This document shows, piece by piece, positions 24,319-33,008 of a DNA stretch of 64,000 nt. How positions within the stretch are numbered: position 1 is the stretch's first letter; every line of letters begins with the position of its first letter. Both the position numbers and the translations under genes were made by a program. Under the pieces are notes generated by a model. That model searched no databases. It saw nothing but the letters and a program-made list of their open reading frames with translations, and had not been told where the DNA came from. Source of the stretch: UBA1429 sp964482225 (GTDB lineage Bacteria > Chloroflexota > Anaerolineae > UBA1429); assembly GCA_964482225.1 (NCBI GenBank), contig CAYZWT010000017.1, forward strand, positions 16,751 through 80,750, in the 5' to 3' direction.

Positions 24319-25149
24319 CTACACCGGGGCCAACGTGCCCGCAAAGATCATCCAGGCCAGGGCCGTCTTGGCCACCAGGCTCAGGATGATATAGGCGCGC
24401 TCGCCATAGAGGTAATTCTTCCAGCGGCCCACCTTTTTGTATTGCAGCCACATGTTGAGCGCAAAGATGTTGAAAAAGACGAAAATGGTGGGGATGATCG
24501 CATACACGAACGCGGGCGGCTTGGCATCCCCCGAGTTGATGGCGGCCACGAACGAGACAATGATCACGACCCAGGGCACGGCGCCCGCGATGCAGCCATA
24601 GATGAACGACGTCCAATCGGTGCGGGCCGTGGTCTGGTTGTGCAGCTCCATCACGACGCCGAACAGGTTCATGGTGGCATTGATACCGAACAGGGCGATG
24701 ATGGCGCCCAGGTCCCACACGCCCACCAGCATCCCGATCAGGACGATCATCAGCGAGGAGCTGAGGGCATACTCGTAAAAGCGGGCCGGGTTCATGCCCT
24801 TTTCCAGGTTCTTGACATACCACTTGTAGCCGAACGTGCCCAGGCAAAAGTGGGCGATGGCAGAGAGCAGCAAAAAAGCCGCCACCGCCGGGCCAAAGCG
24901 CAGGGCATAGGCCAGGGTGGGGTTGGGCACCAGCGCCCTCGTTTGGACATCAAACCGCAAAAAGTTGGTATAGATCGGGTAGGTGGTGGCGTTGCTCAGG
25001 GCGATCATCAGGATGCCCTGCACCAGATGCAGCGCCCCCATGATCAGGTTGAACCTTCGCAGCCCGATGTACACCGGCTGCTCGGCGGCGGGCTTGGCGG
25101 GGGGCGCGCCCCCCCTGCGTCTCGGCGATGTGGTGCGTCTCTTGCTCAT
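24319..25149 (-). CDS. Heliorhodopsin
   Basis: Length is 276 aa with seven hydrophobic helices after a basic, proline-rich 24-residue N-terminus. Diagnostic residues are in place: Glu126 in RFYEYALSSS (counterion, helix 3), Lys261 in LSLVAKTALAW (retinal lysine, helix 7), and Ser257 four residues before it. His41 and His100 match the two cavity histidines of characterised heliorhodopsins. Residue spacings agree with heliorhodopsin 48C12 (Glu107, Lys241, His23, His80). Heliorhodopsins insert inverted relative to other rhodopsins and act as slow light sensors or regulators, not pumps. No retinal-synthesis gene is in the window. It diverges from the DUF368 gene. Confidence 0.93.
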   Translation of the reverse strand: MSKRRTTSPRRRGGAPPAKPAAEQPVYIGLRRFNLIMGALHLVQGILMIALSNATTYPIYTNFLRFDVQTRALVPNPTLAYALRFGPAVAAFLLLSAIAHFCLGTFGYKWYVKNLEKGMNPARFYEYALSSSLMIVLIGMLVGVWDLGAIIALFGINATMNLFGVVMELHNQTTARTDWTSFIYGCIAGAVPWVVIIVSFVAAINSGDAKPPAFVYAIIPTIFVFFNIFALNMWLQYKKVGRWKNYLYGERAYIILSLVAKTALAWMIFAGTLAPV

Positions 25150-25238
25150 GGCTGGTGTCCCTCTTTCTTACACTGCTCGCGTCGCTCGGGCCTCGCCCCC
25201 GCAGCGGCGCGCTCGGCAAAGTGCGGCTCGCCTGCGAG

Positions 25239-25265
25239 AGTATCATATCCAGAGGCCCAAGTCAA
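25239..25265 (-). promoter_or_regulatory. Weak candidate promoter of heliorhodopsin
   Basis: Minus strand: TTGACT (25265-25260) and GATACT (25244-25239) with a short 15-base spacer. Non-optimal, so possibly activator-dependent. Confidence 0.3.
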
Positions 25266-25330
25266 TGGGCAAAAAGGGAGCAAGGGGCCACGGGAGCGGC
25301 GCAGGTCGCGATTGCGCCGCAGGGCCGGAA

Positions 25331-25359
25331 TTGTCGGCGCTTGGCGAGCCTGTTATAAT
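25331..25359 (+). promoter_or_regulatory. Strong promoter of the DUF368 gene
   Basis: TTGTCG (25331-25336), 17-base spacer, perfect TATAAT (25354-25359) with extended TGT before it. Confidence 0.7.
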
Positions 25360-25392
25360 GCCGACAAATGTAGCGCAGCAAAGGAGCATGTC

Positions 25393-26286
25393 TTGAAACA
25401 GCTTGTACTGGTGCTCAAGGGCATGGCCTATGGCGTGACCCACGTAGCCCCCGGCCTGGGCGGCGGCATTGTCCTCCTTCTGATGGGCATCTATGAACCG
25501 TTTGTCGAATCGGTCGGCAATCTCTTCGTGCAAAGGTCCAATTGGCGCAGATACCTCGCCTTTCTCATCCCTCTGGGCATCGGCATGGTGCTGGGCGTCA
25601 TCTTGGCCGCCGTCGCCATCGAGGCGCTGCTAGAGAGCTATCCCACCGAGAGCATGATCTTTTTCATGGGGCTGCTGCTGGGCACCGTGCCCTCGGTGCT
25701 CACGCTGCATGGCGATATGCGCCCGCGCCCCGGCCGGCTGGCGGCGTTGCTGCTCGGGTTGGCCCTGGTGGTGGGCATCCGCGCCATCGAGCCGCTGCTG
25801 GTGGGCCATACGACAGCCTATACCATGACCACCTGGCCCGAGATCCTGTACAACGGCGCGGTCAGCTTTGTGGCGGGCGGCGCCAGCGTCACCCCCGGGC
25901 TGGATGGCTCCTACATCTTGCTGCTGGGCGGCACCTATGCGCCGGTGCTCAGCGCGGTGGCCGCCCTCAAAGAGCTCACCATCCGCTGGGGAGCGCTGCT
26001 CTCCACCGTCCTGGGCGCCGGGCTGGGCATCCTGGTCTTTTCCAAGCTGATTGATCTGGCCATCAAACGCGCCCCTGCGCTGGCGTATTACTGCGTCCTG
26101 GGTCTCGTGCTGGGCTCGGTCTATGGCCTCTGGCCCGACCAACCCGCACGCCTGCCCGTCTGGGCGCTGGCGTTGTGCCTGCTGGCGGGCGGCGCCATCG
26201 CCCTGTTGCTGGGCCGCTCGCCCCAAGAGCCGGCCGTAGTGGAGGAGGAGAGCCCGCTTCCAGAGCGGGCGCAAGGCCATCGCTAG
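25393..26286 (+). CDS. DUF368 (PopT-type) polyprenyl-phosphate transporter
   Basis: Length is 297 aa from TTG 25393, chosen because AAGGAG is six bases before it; a nearby ATG is out of frame and stops at once. Eight or so membrane helices. It has the duplicated DUF368 signature: MAYGVTHVAPGLGGGIVLLLMG near the N-terminus, and a second GGASVTPGLDGSYILLLGG near 165-185. Members of this family recycle undecaprenyl phosphate across the inner membrane for cell-envelope synthesis. It is transcribed away from the heliorhodopsin. Confidence 0.9.
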   Translation: MKQLVLVLKGMAYGVTHVAPGLGGGIVLLLMGIYEPFVESVGNLFVQRSNWRRYLAFLIPLGIGMVLGVILAAVAIEALLESYPTESMIFFMGLLLGTVPSVLTLHGDMRPRPGRLAALLLGLALVVGIRAIEPLLVGHTTAYTMTTWPEILYNGAVSFVAGGASVTPGLDGSYILLLGGTYAPVLSAVAALKELTIRWGALLSTVLGAGLGILVFSKLIDLAIKRAPALAYYCVLGLVLGSVYGLWPDQPARLPVWALALCLLAGGAIALLLGRSPQEPAVVEEESPLPERAQGHR

Positions 26287-26311
26287 TCCACGAATCGAGG
26301 AGGATTGGACT

Positions 26312-27391
26312 GTGCTGTACAATTTCGAGTACCCGCGCAAACTCAAGATCGCCTACATTGGGGCCGGAGAGCACTCGATCCGCAATATCCTGCCCACCTT
26401 CCAGTACGCGCCCATCGAGCTGATGGCAATGGCGGATCATGACACGGAGCGGGGCCTGGCCGCCGCCCGCATGTTCGGCGCCAAACGTTTCTACCCCAAC
26501 CACAAGGCGCTGCTGGCCAAGGAAGAGGGCCTGGACGCCGTCATGATCGTCGTGGGGCCGGACGAGCAGGGCCTGCCCCGCTACCCGGAGCTGGCCGCCG
26601 AGACCCTGGGGGCCGGGCTGCACACCTGGGTGGACGCGCCCCCCTGCGTCAGCGCCGCCAACGTCTCGATCTTTACCAATGCCTGCATGAAGCGCCGCAA
26701 GTATATGGCCGTGGGTTTCCGCAGAGCCTTTGCGCCCGCCTATCTCAAGGCCGCCGAGCTGCTGGATGCGGGGACCCTGGGCCATGTGACCTCGTATGCC
26801 ATGCGGTTCCCGCTGCGGCTGCCCGGCCCGCCCGAGCGCCGCACCGACAAAGGCATGGCGCCCTTTTTGCCCTTTACCTCCATCATTGCCCTGCTGTACG
26901 GCCTGTTTGGCGAGGTCGAGGGACTGAGCATGTTGCGCCACGAGGCCACGGGCGCCGGCGTGATCACCTTTGCCCACAAGGGGGGCGTCGTCGGCAGCGT
27001 ACACCTGGCGGTGGGGCAAGCATCGGCCTCCCCCAGCGAGCGGCTGGAGATCGTCGGCACAGGGGCCAACCTGGTGGCCGAGAGCGGCCTGCGGCTGGTG
27101 TGCTACCGGCGCGATGGCGGCGTCAGCCCCGAGCTGCTGGGCCGCCAAGAGGGCTATCCGGCTGAGGATCCGGCCCATGCCCCGCTCTTTTGGGAGCCGC
27201 GCTTTGAGGCGCTGGAGCCCGCCACCCACCAGGTGGCGCTGAGCGGCTATCTGGGCAGCGTGCGCTCCTTTGCCGACCAGATGCTGGCCGGGGAACCGCC
27301 CCAGCACGGAACGTTGATCGAGGTTCTGCACGTGATGACGGTCTTTGACCGCATCCACCAGGGCAAGGAACGAGAGTGGATCGCGGTCTAG
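26312..27391 (+). CDS. Gfo/Idh/MocA-family oxidoreductase
   Basis: Length is 359 aa from GTG 26312 behind AGGAGG. The N-terminal Rossmann fold has LKIAYIGAGEHSIRNILP, then DAVMIVVGPDEQ. Instead of the usual EKP the segment reads VDAPPCVS, so the typical catalytic lysine is missing at that place. The C-terminal sheet domain follows. Family members oxidise sugars or cyclitols with NAD(P). The sugar isomerase 20 bases downstream supports a sugar-catabolic operon. Altered active-site motif suggests an unusual substrate or a non-dehydrogenase role. Confidence 0.82.
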   Translation: MLYNFEYPRKLKIAYIGAGEHSIRNILPTFQYAPIELMAMADHDTERGLAAARMFGAKRFYPNHKALLAKEEGLDAVMIVVGPDEQGLPRYPELAAETLGAGLHTWVDAPPCVSAANVSIFTNACMKRRKYMAVGFRRAFAPAYLKAAELLDAGTLGHVTSYAMRFPLRLPGPPERRTDKGMAPFLPFTSIIALLYGLFGEVEGLSMLRHEATGAGVITFAHKGGVVGSVHLAVGQASASPSERLEIVGTGANLVAESGLRLVCYRRDGGVSPELLGRQEGYPAEDPAHAPLFWEPRFEALEPATHQVALSGYLGSVRSFADQMLAGEPPQHGTLIEVLHVMTVFDRIHQGKEREWIAV

Positions 27392-27411
27392 CGCGCACAA
27401 AGGGAGGAAGC

Positions 27412-28197
27412 ATGGGACAGCCTATCGCCATCGGCATCTGTACCACGCCCGAGCGGGCGCCCCTGGTGGCGCCCTACTATGACTATATCGAACTATCGCT
27501 CTCGACCGTGCTGGACCCGCTGCAAGACGATGAGACCTTTGCGCCCGCGCTAGAGGCGCTGCACAAGCTCCCCTTGCCGGCGCGGGCCTGCAACAATTTC
27601 GTGAACCCCAGGGTCAAGCTGGTGGGTCCCGATGTGGATTGGGGCCTGGTGGAGAGTTATGTCGAGCGCGGGTTTCGCCGCGCCCAGGCCCTGGGCATTG
27701 AACGCATCGTCTTTGGCAGCGGCGGGGCGCGCATGGTGCCCGAGGGCTATAGCCGCGAGACGGCCTGGGAGCAATTGGTGCGTTTCTGCCGCCTCTGCGC
27801 CGAGCGCGCCTATGCGGGGCTGACCCTCGCTATCGAGCCACTGAACCGGGGCGAGTGCAACATCCTCAACAGCTATGGCGAGGGCGTGGCCCTGGCCCGC
27901 GATGTGGATCGGCCCAACATCCGCGTGTTGGCCGATATCTACCATTTCGAGGTCGAGTCCGAGCCGGTGGAGGCGATCCGCCCCGGGGCGGACGTGCTGG
28001 CCCACGTGCACCTGGCGGATAGCGGGCGGCTCTATCCCGGCAGCGGCAGCTATCCCCTGCGCGCCTGGTTCGCGTTGCTGCACGAGCTGGGGTATGACCA
28101 GCGCGCCTCGGTGGAATGCACCTGGGGCGAGGATTTCGCCGCCGAGGCCCAGGCCGCCGCCGCGTTCCTGCGGCCCTTGGCGCGGGGCGAGGTCTAG
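27412..28197 (+). CDS. Sugar phosphate isomerase/epimerase-like TIM barrel
   Basis: Length is 261 aa from ATG 27412 after GGGAGGA. AP-endonuclease-2 type barrel: VFGSGGARMVPEGYS, then LTLAIEPLNRGECN (metal Glu), VLADIYHFE (Asp, His), HVHLADSGRLYPGSGSYP, and SVECTWG (Glu). These are the metal-binding positions of tagatose/psicose epimerase-like proteins. Predicted to isomerise a free or phosphorylated ketose in the cytoplasm. Operon partner of the preceding oxidoreductase. A hairpin follows the stop. Confidence 0.85.
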   Translation: MGQPIAIGICTTPERAPLVAPYYDYIELSLSTVLDPLQDDETFAPALEALHKLPLPARACNNFVNPRVKLVGPDVDWGLVESYVERGFRRAQALGIERIVFGSGGARMVPEGYSRETAWEQLVRFCRLCAERAYAGLTLAIEPLNRGECNILNSYGEGVALARDVDRPNIRVLADIYHFEVESEPVEAIRPGADVLAHVHLADSGRLYPGSGSYPLRAWFALLHELGYDQRASVECTWGEDFAAEAQAAAAFLRPLARGEV

Positions 28198-28233
28198 GCG
28201 CGGCTTGCCGTTCCGAGCCATGTTGCATCAGGC

Positions 28234-28260
28234 AGAGGGCGGGCTTGGCGCTCGCCCTCT
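28234..28260 (+). terminator. Hairpin terminator
   Basis: Eleven-bp stem (28234-28244 with 28250-28260, one G-T pair), five-base loop, followed by CTTGTT. Lies between convergent genes. Confidence 0.6.
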
Positions 28261-28290
28261 CTTGTTACCCACCCACAGCGGCGAGCGCGC

Positions 28291-28707
28291 CTAATCCAGC
28301 CCGAACGGCTCGTCGGGGGCGTCATCGGGCGGCGGCGCGGGCTCACCCTTGGGCCGCGCGCCGAATAGCTCTTTCAAGAACCCCTCGATCCGCGCGCCGA
28401 TGGTCTGGCCGATGCTGTCCCAATCGGCGTCCTCATCGGTGCCCACCACCTGGGCGATCTGGCTGCGGGTGGAACCTTCGATGCGCCGCCCGATCTCCTC
28501 CCAGCCCGCGCCCTCATCGGCGCCCGCCAGGTCGGCAGCGGCGCGGCGCGCCTTGTCATCGGTGGTCTTGCCGATGGTGGGCCAGTCCGCATCCTCGCCC
28601 ACGCCCACGGCCCGGGCCGCCTCGCGCCGGATCTGGTCGCCAATCTGATGAAAGAGATCGCGCCATTCCTGGCTGCTCTTGTCTTGCGGGTTCCTCGTCT
28701 CGCTCAT
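28291..28707 (-). CDS. Small acidic repeat protein
   Basis: Length is 138 aa. It contains at least three imperfect repeats with a core of (V/A)G..ED/E.(A/G)(D/G)W..IG, at about residues 35-46, 61-73 and 88-100, joined by short charged helices. The C-terminus is proline/acid-rich. No signal peptide or membrane helix, and I do not recognise the family. Its start codon overlaps the stop of the CPBP protease (ATGA), so the two are translationally coupled and probably work together. A role as regulator or substrate of the protease is speculation. Confidence 0.75.
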   Translation of the reverse strand: MSETRNPQDKSSQEWRDLFHQIGDQIRREAARAVGVGEDADWPTIGKTTDDKARRAAADLAGADEGAGWEEIGRRIEGSTRSQIAQVVGTDEDADWDSIGQTIGARIEGFLKELFGARPKGEPAPPPDDAPDEPFGLD

Positions 28708-29537
28708 TCTGTGGCTCCTTTCGCTCTACCGCTCAGCGCGGCCACCCCAAGGGCCGCCGCCAACATCAGCACGATCAGGTACGTCAAGGCCCTCTCCGAG
28801 AGGGGATAGGCCAGGTTCATGGTCAGGTTGAGCATCCAGTGCAGCAGAATCGCACTCAGGATGCTCCGGCCATTGCAGTTGTAGGCCCGTGTCATCAGGA
28901 TGGAGGCCGGCACTCCGATGGCCAGAAAAAGCCAGAACTGAGCCGAGCCCAGGCCCATGTCATACTGGGGCGTGCCCCGGATCAGGAACAGGGGAAGGTG
29001 CCAGAGGGCCCAGATAACGCCCAGGACGAGGCTGGCGGCCAGCAGGCCCGTGCGGGCCTGCAAGCGATCCAGGGCGAACCCGCGCCAGCCCAGCTCCTCG
29101 GCCAGCGGGCCGGTGCTGATCCCCAGTAGCAGCATGGGGATCAGCGTCAGGGGGTTGGCTGCCAACTGGGCCAACACCGTCAGGGCGGGGGCCTCGCCGG
29201 AGACCAGGGCATCCAAAGCGACGCCCACCCCGGCCAGCGCGGGAAAGATCAGGGCGATCAGGAGATACCAGCCGGGCGAGATGAGCTTGGGGCTGGCCAC
29301 GCGCCGCCAAAAGTCGCGCCGCTCGGCGCCGCTCCGGTGCAGGCGATAGAACAACGCGACGCCCACCAGCGAGGGGGTCAGCCCGCCCAGGGTGTGGGCC
29401 GCCAGCCAGGGCGACGCCGTGACATCCTGGCCGGAAACGGCGGCCGCTCCCCAACTGAGCCAGGAGACCAGGTAGGTCAGGCCAAAGAACAGCGCCAGCT
29501 CGCGCCCGGCAGTCGGGTACTTGGATCGTTGCAGCAT
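28704..29537 (-). CDS. CPBP-family intramembrane metalloprotease
   Basis: Length is 277 aa with about eight membrane helices. Abi/CPBP motifs are complete: AEELGWRGF (Glu-Glu and Arg), LWHLPLF (His), and HWMLN (His). These form the metal site of CAAX-type prenyl proteases. In bacteria the family processes bacteriocins or membrane proteins; the substrate here is unknown. Overlaps the downstream repeat-protein gene by four bases. Confidence 0.9.
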   Translation of the reverse strand: MLQRSKYPTAGRELALFFGLTYLVSWLSWGAAAVSGQDVTASPWLAAHTLGGLTPSLVGVALFYRLHRSGAERRDFWRRVASPKLISPGWYLLIALIFPALAGVGVALDALVSGEAPALTVLAQLAANPLTLIPMLLLGISTGPLAEELGWRGFALDRLQARTGLLAASLVLGVIWALWHLPLFLIRGTPQYDMGLGSAQFWLFLAIGVPASILMTRAYNCNGRSILSAILLHWMLNLTMNLAYPLSERALTYLIVLMLAAALGVAALSGRAKGATE

Positions 29538-29567
29538 ACGGTACGTCTGTTCCTTTCGCGAACGGAC

Positions 29568-31169
29568 CTAATCCCGCGTCAGCGCCAGCGCCCAATCCTG
29601 CGGGTTGTTGGCGTACAGCCGGTCGGGGGCGGATAGCATGCGGCCCGCAACCCGGGCCGGTTCCAGCGCGCCGGTCACCGGATCGAACCAGCGCGCCGCA
29701 TAGCCCTCCAGGTCCATAGCCAGGCCCACCGCGCCGCCCACAGGCAGGTACACGACGGCCAGGTCCCGCTCGGGCGTCGCCAGAGCCAGGGGGCGCGCGC
29801 CTTCGGGATAGGCTTCGGCATCCAGCAGCAGCTCGGGCGCGGGCCGTAGATGCTCAAAGGGCGCGATCTCGTGGAAAAAACGCCGCAGCGTGAGCAGGTA
29901 GGCCAGCCCCTCTTGGTCCTCCTCCAGCAGCAGGAACGGCCCCCAGGAGTTCTCAAAGCCGTGGATGATGCCCAGCGCGCTCATGGCCCCCCGCCAGGCG
30001 CCCCGCCGCGTGTGCTCGGCGTCGCAATAGGCATGGCCGGGGATCGCCAGGGGAAACGCCTCGTTGCGCTCATAGCCCCACTCGGCCAGCACCGCCGAAC
30101 CGGGCCAGCCCGCCAGGCTAGCGGCGATCCGCTCCTCGATGCCGGCAGCCAGCCAGCCCCGTTGGGCATCCCGCGAGCCCCACTCCTGGAACATGATGGC
30201 ATCCACCGCGCCCGGGTCCTGGCGGAACCGCTCGGCAAAAGTTGGCAGGCGCGGGCCGTTGTGCATCGAAACCACATGGCCGTGTGGCGCGACCGCTTTG
30301 ATCCAGCGGCTGATGCGCATGGCCCAGCGATCCGCCACCGGATTATAGCGCCAGTCACCATCGGGATAGTACTCGTACTCGTTCAGGGGCGTCCAGAAAT
30401 AGACGCACGAGTAAGCATCATAGCGGGCGATCAGGTAGCGCATCCAGAGCTCTTCCCACTCGGGAACGAACAGGTCGCGCCGGTCAAAGGGGAACTCGAA
30501 CCCCCACCCCTCCATGATCATCTCCAGGCCGATCCCTTGGGCCTCGGCGAGGGCGACAATGCGATCCACCGTGTGGAAATAGTCCAGGTTGAAACGGTCG
30601 AACTGCGGGCTCTGCTCGCTGCCGCCCCAGGGCCAGGTGCGCCGCGTCTGCCAGGCGCTATAGCCCTCGGGGGGATGGAACGGGCTCACGGGCAGGCGCA
30701 CCCGCAAGAGGTTGAACCCCTGGGCGGCGCGCCGCCGCACAAACCCCTCCACATCGGCGCCGCAGTGGGCCATCCCGAACAGGTTGTAGGTCGTATCCCC
30801 CAGGATCATCACGGGCTCGCCCGATTCGTAGCAAAAGCCCCAGGCCTCGCCCGGCGTGGCCCGCAGATAGCCCCGCGCTAGCGAGGGGGTGACGACAAAG
30901 ACCCCTTCCGCCTCCAGATCCGGGTTCTCCGGGCGCGCATAGAGGTGAAAGGACCAGGCGCCCACGGCATTGGGGCTAAAGCGCACCCGCCAGATGCCCT
31001 GGCCGTCGTAAAAGCCGGGCGCGACAAAGCGCTGGCCCGTGGGCCCCTCGAATACGGCCTCCACCACGACATCGCCAAAGGGATTGGCATAGGCCGCATC
31101 GCTGGCGATGGCCCACTCGCCCACCTGACGAAAGAGCAGCTCGCTGGGAAACACATTGCGCCCTGGCAT
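29568..31169 (-). CDS. DUF4038 (GH140-like) glycoside hydrolase
   Basis: Length is 533 aa. An N-terminal beta-sandwich (DUF5060-like: EWAIASDAAYANPFGDVVVEAVF.GP) leads to a TIM barrel with WTPLNEYEYY (acid/base Glu near 263) and LAEWGYE (nucleophile Glu near 365). A C-terminal collagen-binding-like domain (VVYLPVGGAVGLAMDL, WFDPVTG) follows. The GH140 apiosidase clan has this order. No signal peptide, so it acts on imported oligosaccharides. GAGGAGGTG precedes the ATG. It diverges from a GH36-like gene, and the pair may degrade pectin-type side chains. Confidence 0.82.
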   Translation of the reverse strand: MPGRNVFPSELLFRQVGEWAIASDAAYANPFGDVVVEAVFEGPTGQRFVAPGFYDGQGIWRVRFSPNAVGAWSFHLYARPENPDLEAEGVFVVTPSLARGYLRATPGEAWGFCYESGEPVMILGDTTYNLFGMAHCGADVEGFVRRRAAQGFNLLRVRLPVSPFHPPEGYSAWQTRRTWPWGGSEQSPQFDRFNLDYFHTVDRIVALAEAQGIGLEMIMEGWGFEFPFDRRDLFVPEWEELWMRYLIARYDAYSCVYFWTPLNEYEYYPDGDWRYNPVADRWAMRISRWIKAVAPHGHVVSMHNGPRLPTFAERFRQDPGAVDAIMFQEWGSRDAQRGWLAAGIEERIAASLAGWPGSAVLAEWGYERNEAFPLAIPGHAYCDAEHTRRGAWRGAMSALGIIHGFENSWGPFLLLEEDQEGLAYLLTLRRFFHEIAPFEHLRPAPELLLDAEAYPEGARPLALATPERDLAVVYLPVGGAVGLAMDLEGYAARWFDPVTGALEPARVAGRMLSAPDRLYANNPQDWALALTRD

Positions 31170-31311
31170 GAGGCACCTCCTCGTAGAACGCGACCATCAC
31201 TGCGGAGAGGGCTGCTCTCTCTGCGCCCTGGGCTGATCGCCCGTCTCCTGTGTGCATTCTAGCCCAAAGGCGCGCCGCCGCGCAACCGGAGCGGTGCGCA
31301 ACCTTTCGCGC

Positions 31312-31340
31312 TTGCCACGGCGCCGCCACAGGGCCATAAT
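31312..31340 (+). promoter_or_regulatory. Promoter of the GH36-like gene
   Basis: TTGCCA (31312-31317), 17-base spacer, CATAAT (31335-31340). About 80-base leader before ATG 31427. Confidence 0.5.
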
Positions 31341-31426
31341 AGGGGCGGCGGACGGCCCATGACCGTCGCCGCACGGCCCCGGGCTGCGCGGCCAACCTGC
31401 GTTGAGGGCGCTGCCAAGGAGCGAGC

Positions 31427-33004
31427 ATGCCTCCCTTTGAGATCATCCGACCGCCCGATTACGTCACCGTACTGGCGGAACGCGAGACGCTTGCCCTGAG
31501 CGCCGCCACAGAGACCCGATTCGAGGGTCGTGGCGTCGAGTTGGACGCCCTCCCCGGCGATGGCGTGCTGGCGTTGCGCCTGCGCTCCACCGTCCCGCTG
31601 ATGTACCTGCAATTGCGCTGGAGCGAGCGCATCCCCGAGGGGCTGCGCTACCTGGGCGATACGTGGGAGCGCGCCGACGGCCCGATGGAGTGGCGCTGCC
31701 TGGCGCCCGAGCGCGACCTGCCCTGGTATTTCCTGGCCTATGACGGGCAACACACCCACGGCGTGGGCGTCAAGACGGGCGCCAGCGCCCTCTGCCGTTG
31801 GCGCATAGACCCTTTTGGCGTGACCCTCTGGCTGGATGTGCGCAACGGCGCCGGGGCCGTGCAGCCGGGCGACCGGGAGCTGTCTCTGGCCGATCTGGTG
31901 GTGCGCCCCGGCAAAGTCTGGGAGCTGCCCTTCCAGGCCGCGCGCCGCTTTGCCGCCCTGCTCGATAACGAACGCCTGCTGCCCGAACAGCCTCTCTATG
32001 GCTTGCGCGCTGCGCAACATGCCCACGCGGCGGCGCCGACCGTGCGCGAGGATGCCCGGTTCCTGGCCGACCTGGCCGAGAATACGGTCAACCGCCCCTT
32101 CTTCATCGTGGACCATGGCTGGCAGCAGAGCGCGGGCACCGCAGGTATGCAGCCTGGCCCCAAGCTGGGCGACCCCGTGGCGCTGGCCCACGACATTGTG
32201 GAAGCGGGCTGTCGCCCGGGCCTGTGGCTGCGCCCGCTGCTCTCCGGCACGGCCGAGCATGACGCCTGCGCGCTTCCCCGTGGACGGTTTGCCATGCAAC
32301 CCATCGGACGGGTGCTGGATCCCACCCACCCCGAGACGGAAGAGACCATCCGCCTGGACGTGGCCCGGGCAGTCGCCTGGGGCTTTGAGCTGCTGCGCTA
32401 CGATGCCACCACCCTCGACCTCCTCGGCGAGTATGCCCCCTTTTCGCCATCCTCCACCGAGCCGGGGTGGCGCTTTGGAGACATCAGCCTCACCACGGCA
32501 GAGGTCTTGCGCAACCTGTATACCCTGCTCCGCGAGGCGACCAGAGGGGGGGCGCTGCTGGCCGCCAGCAACGCCCTGGGCCACCTGGCGGCCGGGCAGG
32601 TGCACATGCAGAGCATCGCCGAGCGCGCCGGCCACGAGCGCCGCTTGCGCCCGCACATCGTTGCGGCGAACGCCCTGGCCTTTCGCGGATACCAGCACGG
32701 CGCCCTGTACGCCGCCGAGGTCGGCCCCGTAGAGCTGGGGGGCATTGTTCCCTGGCAGCTCGGCGAGCAATGGCTGCGCCTGGTGGCCGCCAGCGGTACG
32801 CCCTGTTTTGTTGCCCTCGGCTCCAAGCCCCTGGATACGGCCCAGCAGCGCGCCCTGCGCACGGCCTTGTCCCAGGCCTCGCGCCAGCTCCCCCTGGCCG
32901 AGCCGCTGGACTGGCTGTCCACCACCGACCCCGGGCGCTGGAAACTGGGCAATGAGACGGCCGCGTTCGACTGGTACAGCGCCCAATATGGTCCGCCGGC
33001 ATAG
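31427..33004 (+). CDS. Alpha-galactosidase-like (GH36-type) hydrolase
   Basis: Length is 525 aa. A beta-sandwich (1-200) precedes a TIM barrel containing FFIVDHGWQQ (compare DDGWQ of GH36), GLWLRPLL, and FELLRYDATTLDLLG, where the Asp would be the nucleophile. A short C-terminal part follows. No signal peptide. It lacks the long C-terminal domain of classic GH36 enzymes and the sequence is divergent, so alpha-galactosidase is a fold-level call. The HIT-protein gene starts four bases after the stop. Confidence 0.7.
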   Translation: MPPFEIIRPPDYVTVLAERETLALSAATETRFEGRGVELDALPGDGVLALRLRSTVPLMYLQLRWSERIPEGLRYLGDTWERADGPMEWRCLAPERDLPWYFLAYDGQHTHGVGVKTGASALCRWRIDPFGVTLWLDVRNGAGAVQPGDRELSLADLVVRPGKVWELPFQAARRFAALLDNERLLPEQPLYGLRAAQHAHAAAPTVREDARFLADLAENTVNRPFFIVDHGWQQSAGTAGMQPGPKLGDPVALAHDIVEAGCRPGLWLRPLLSGTAEHDACALPRGRFAMQPIGRVLDPTHPETEETIRLDVARAVAWGFELLRYDATTLDLLGEYAPFSPSSTEPGWRFGDISLTTAEVLRNLYTLLREATRGGALLAASNALGHLAAGQVHMQSIAERAGHERRLRPHIVAANALAFRGYQHGALYAAEVGPVELGGIVPWQLGEQWLRLVAASGTPCFVALGSKPLDTAQQRALRTALSQASRQLPLAEPLDWLSTTDPGRWKLGNETAAFDWYSAQYGPPA

Positions 33005-33008
33005 CGCC

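Noticed and set aside
28234..28260. Attachment site or mobile-element end
   Set aside because: The inverted repeat has no direct repeats, integrase or transposase nearby; it fits a terminator.
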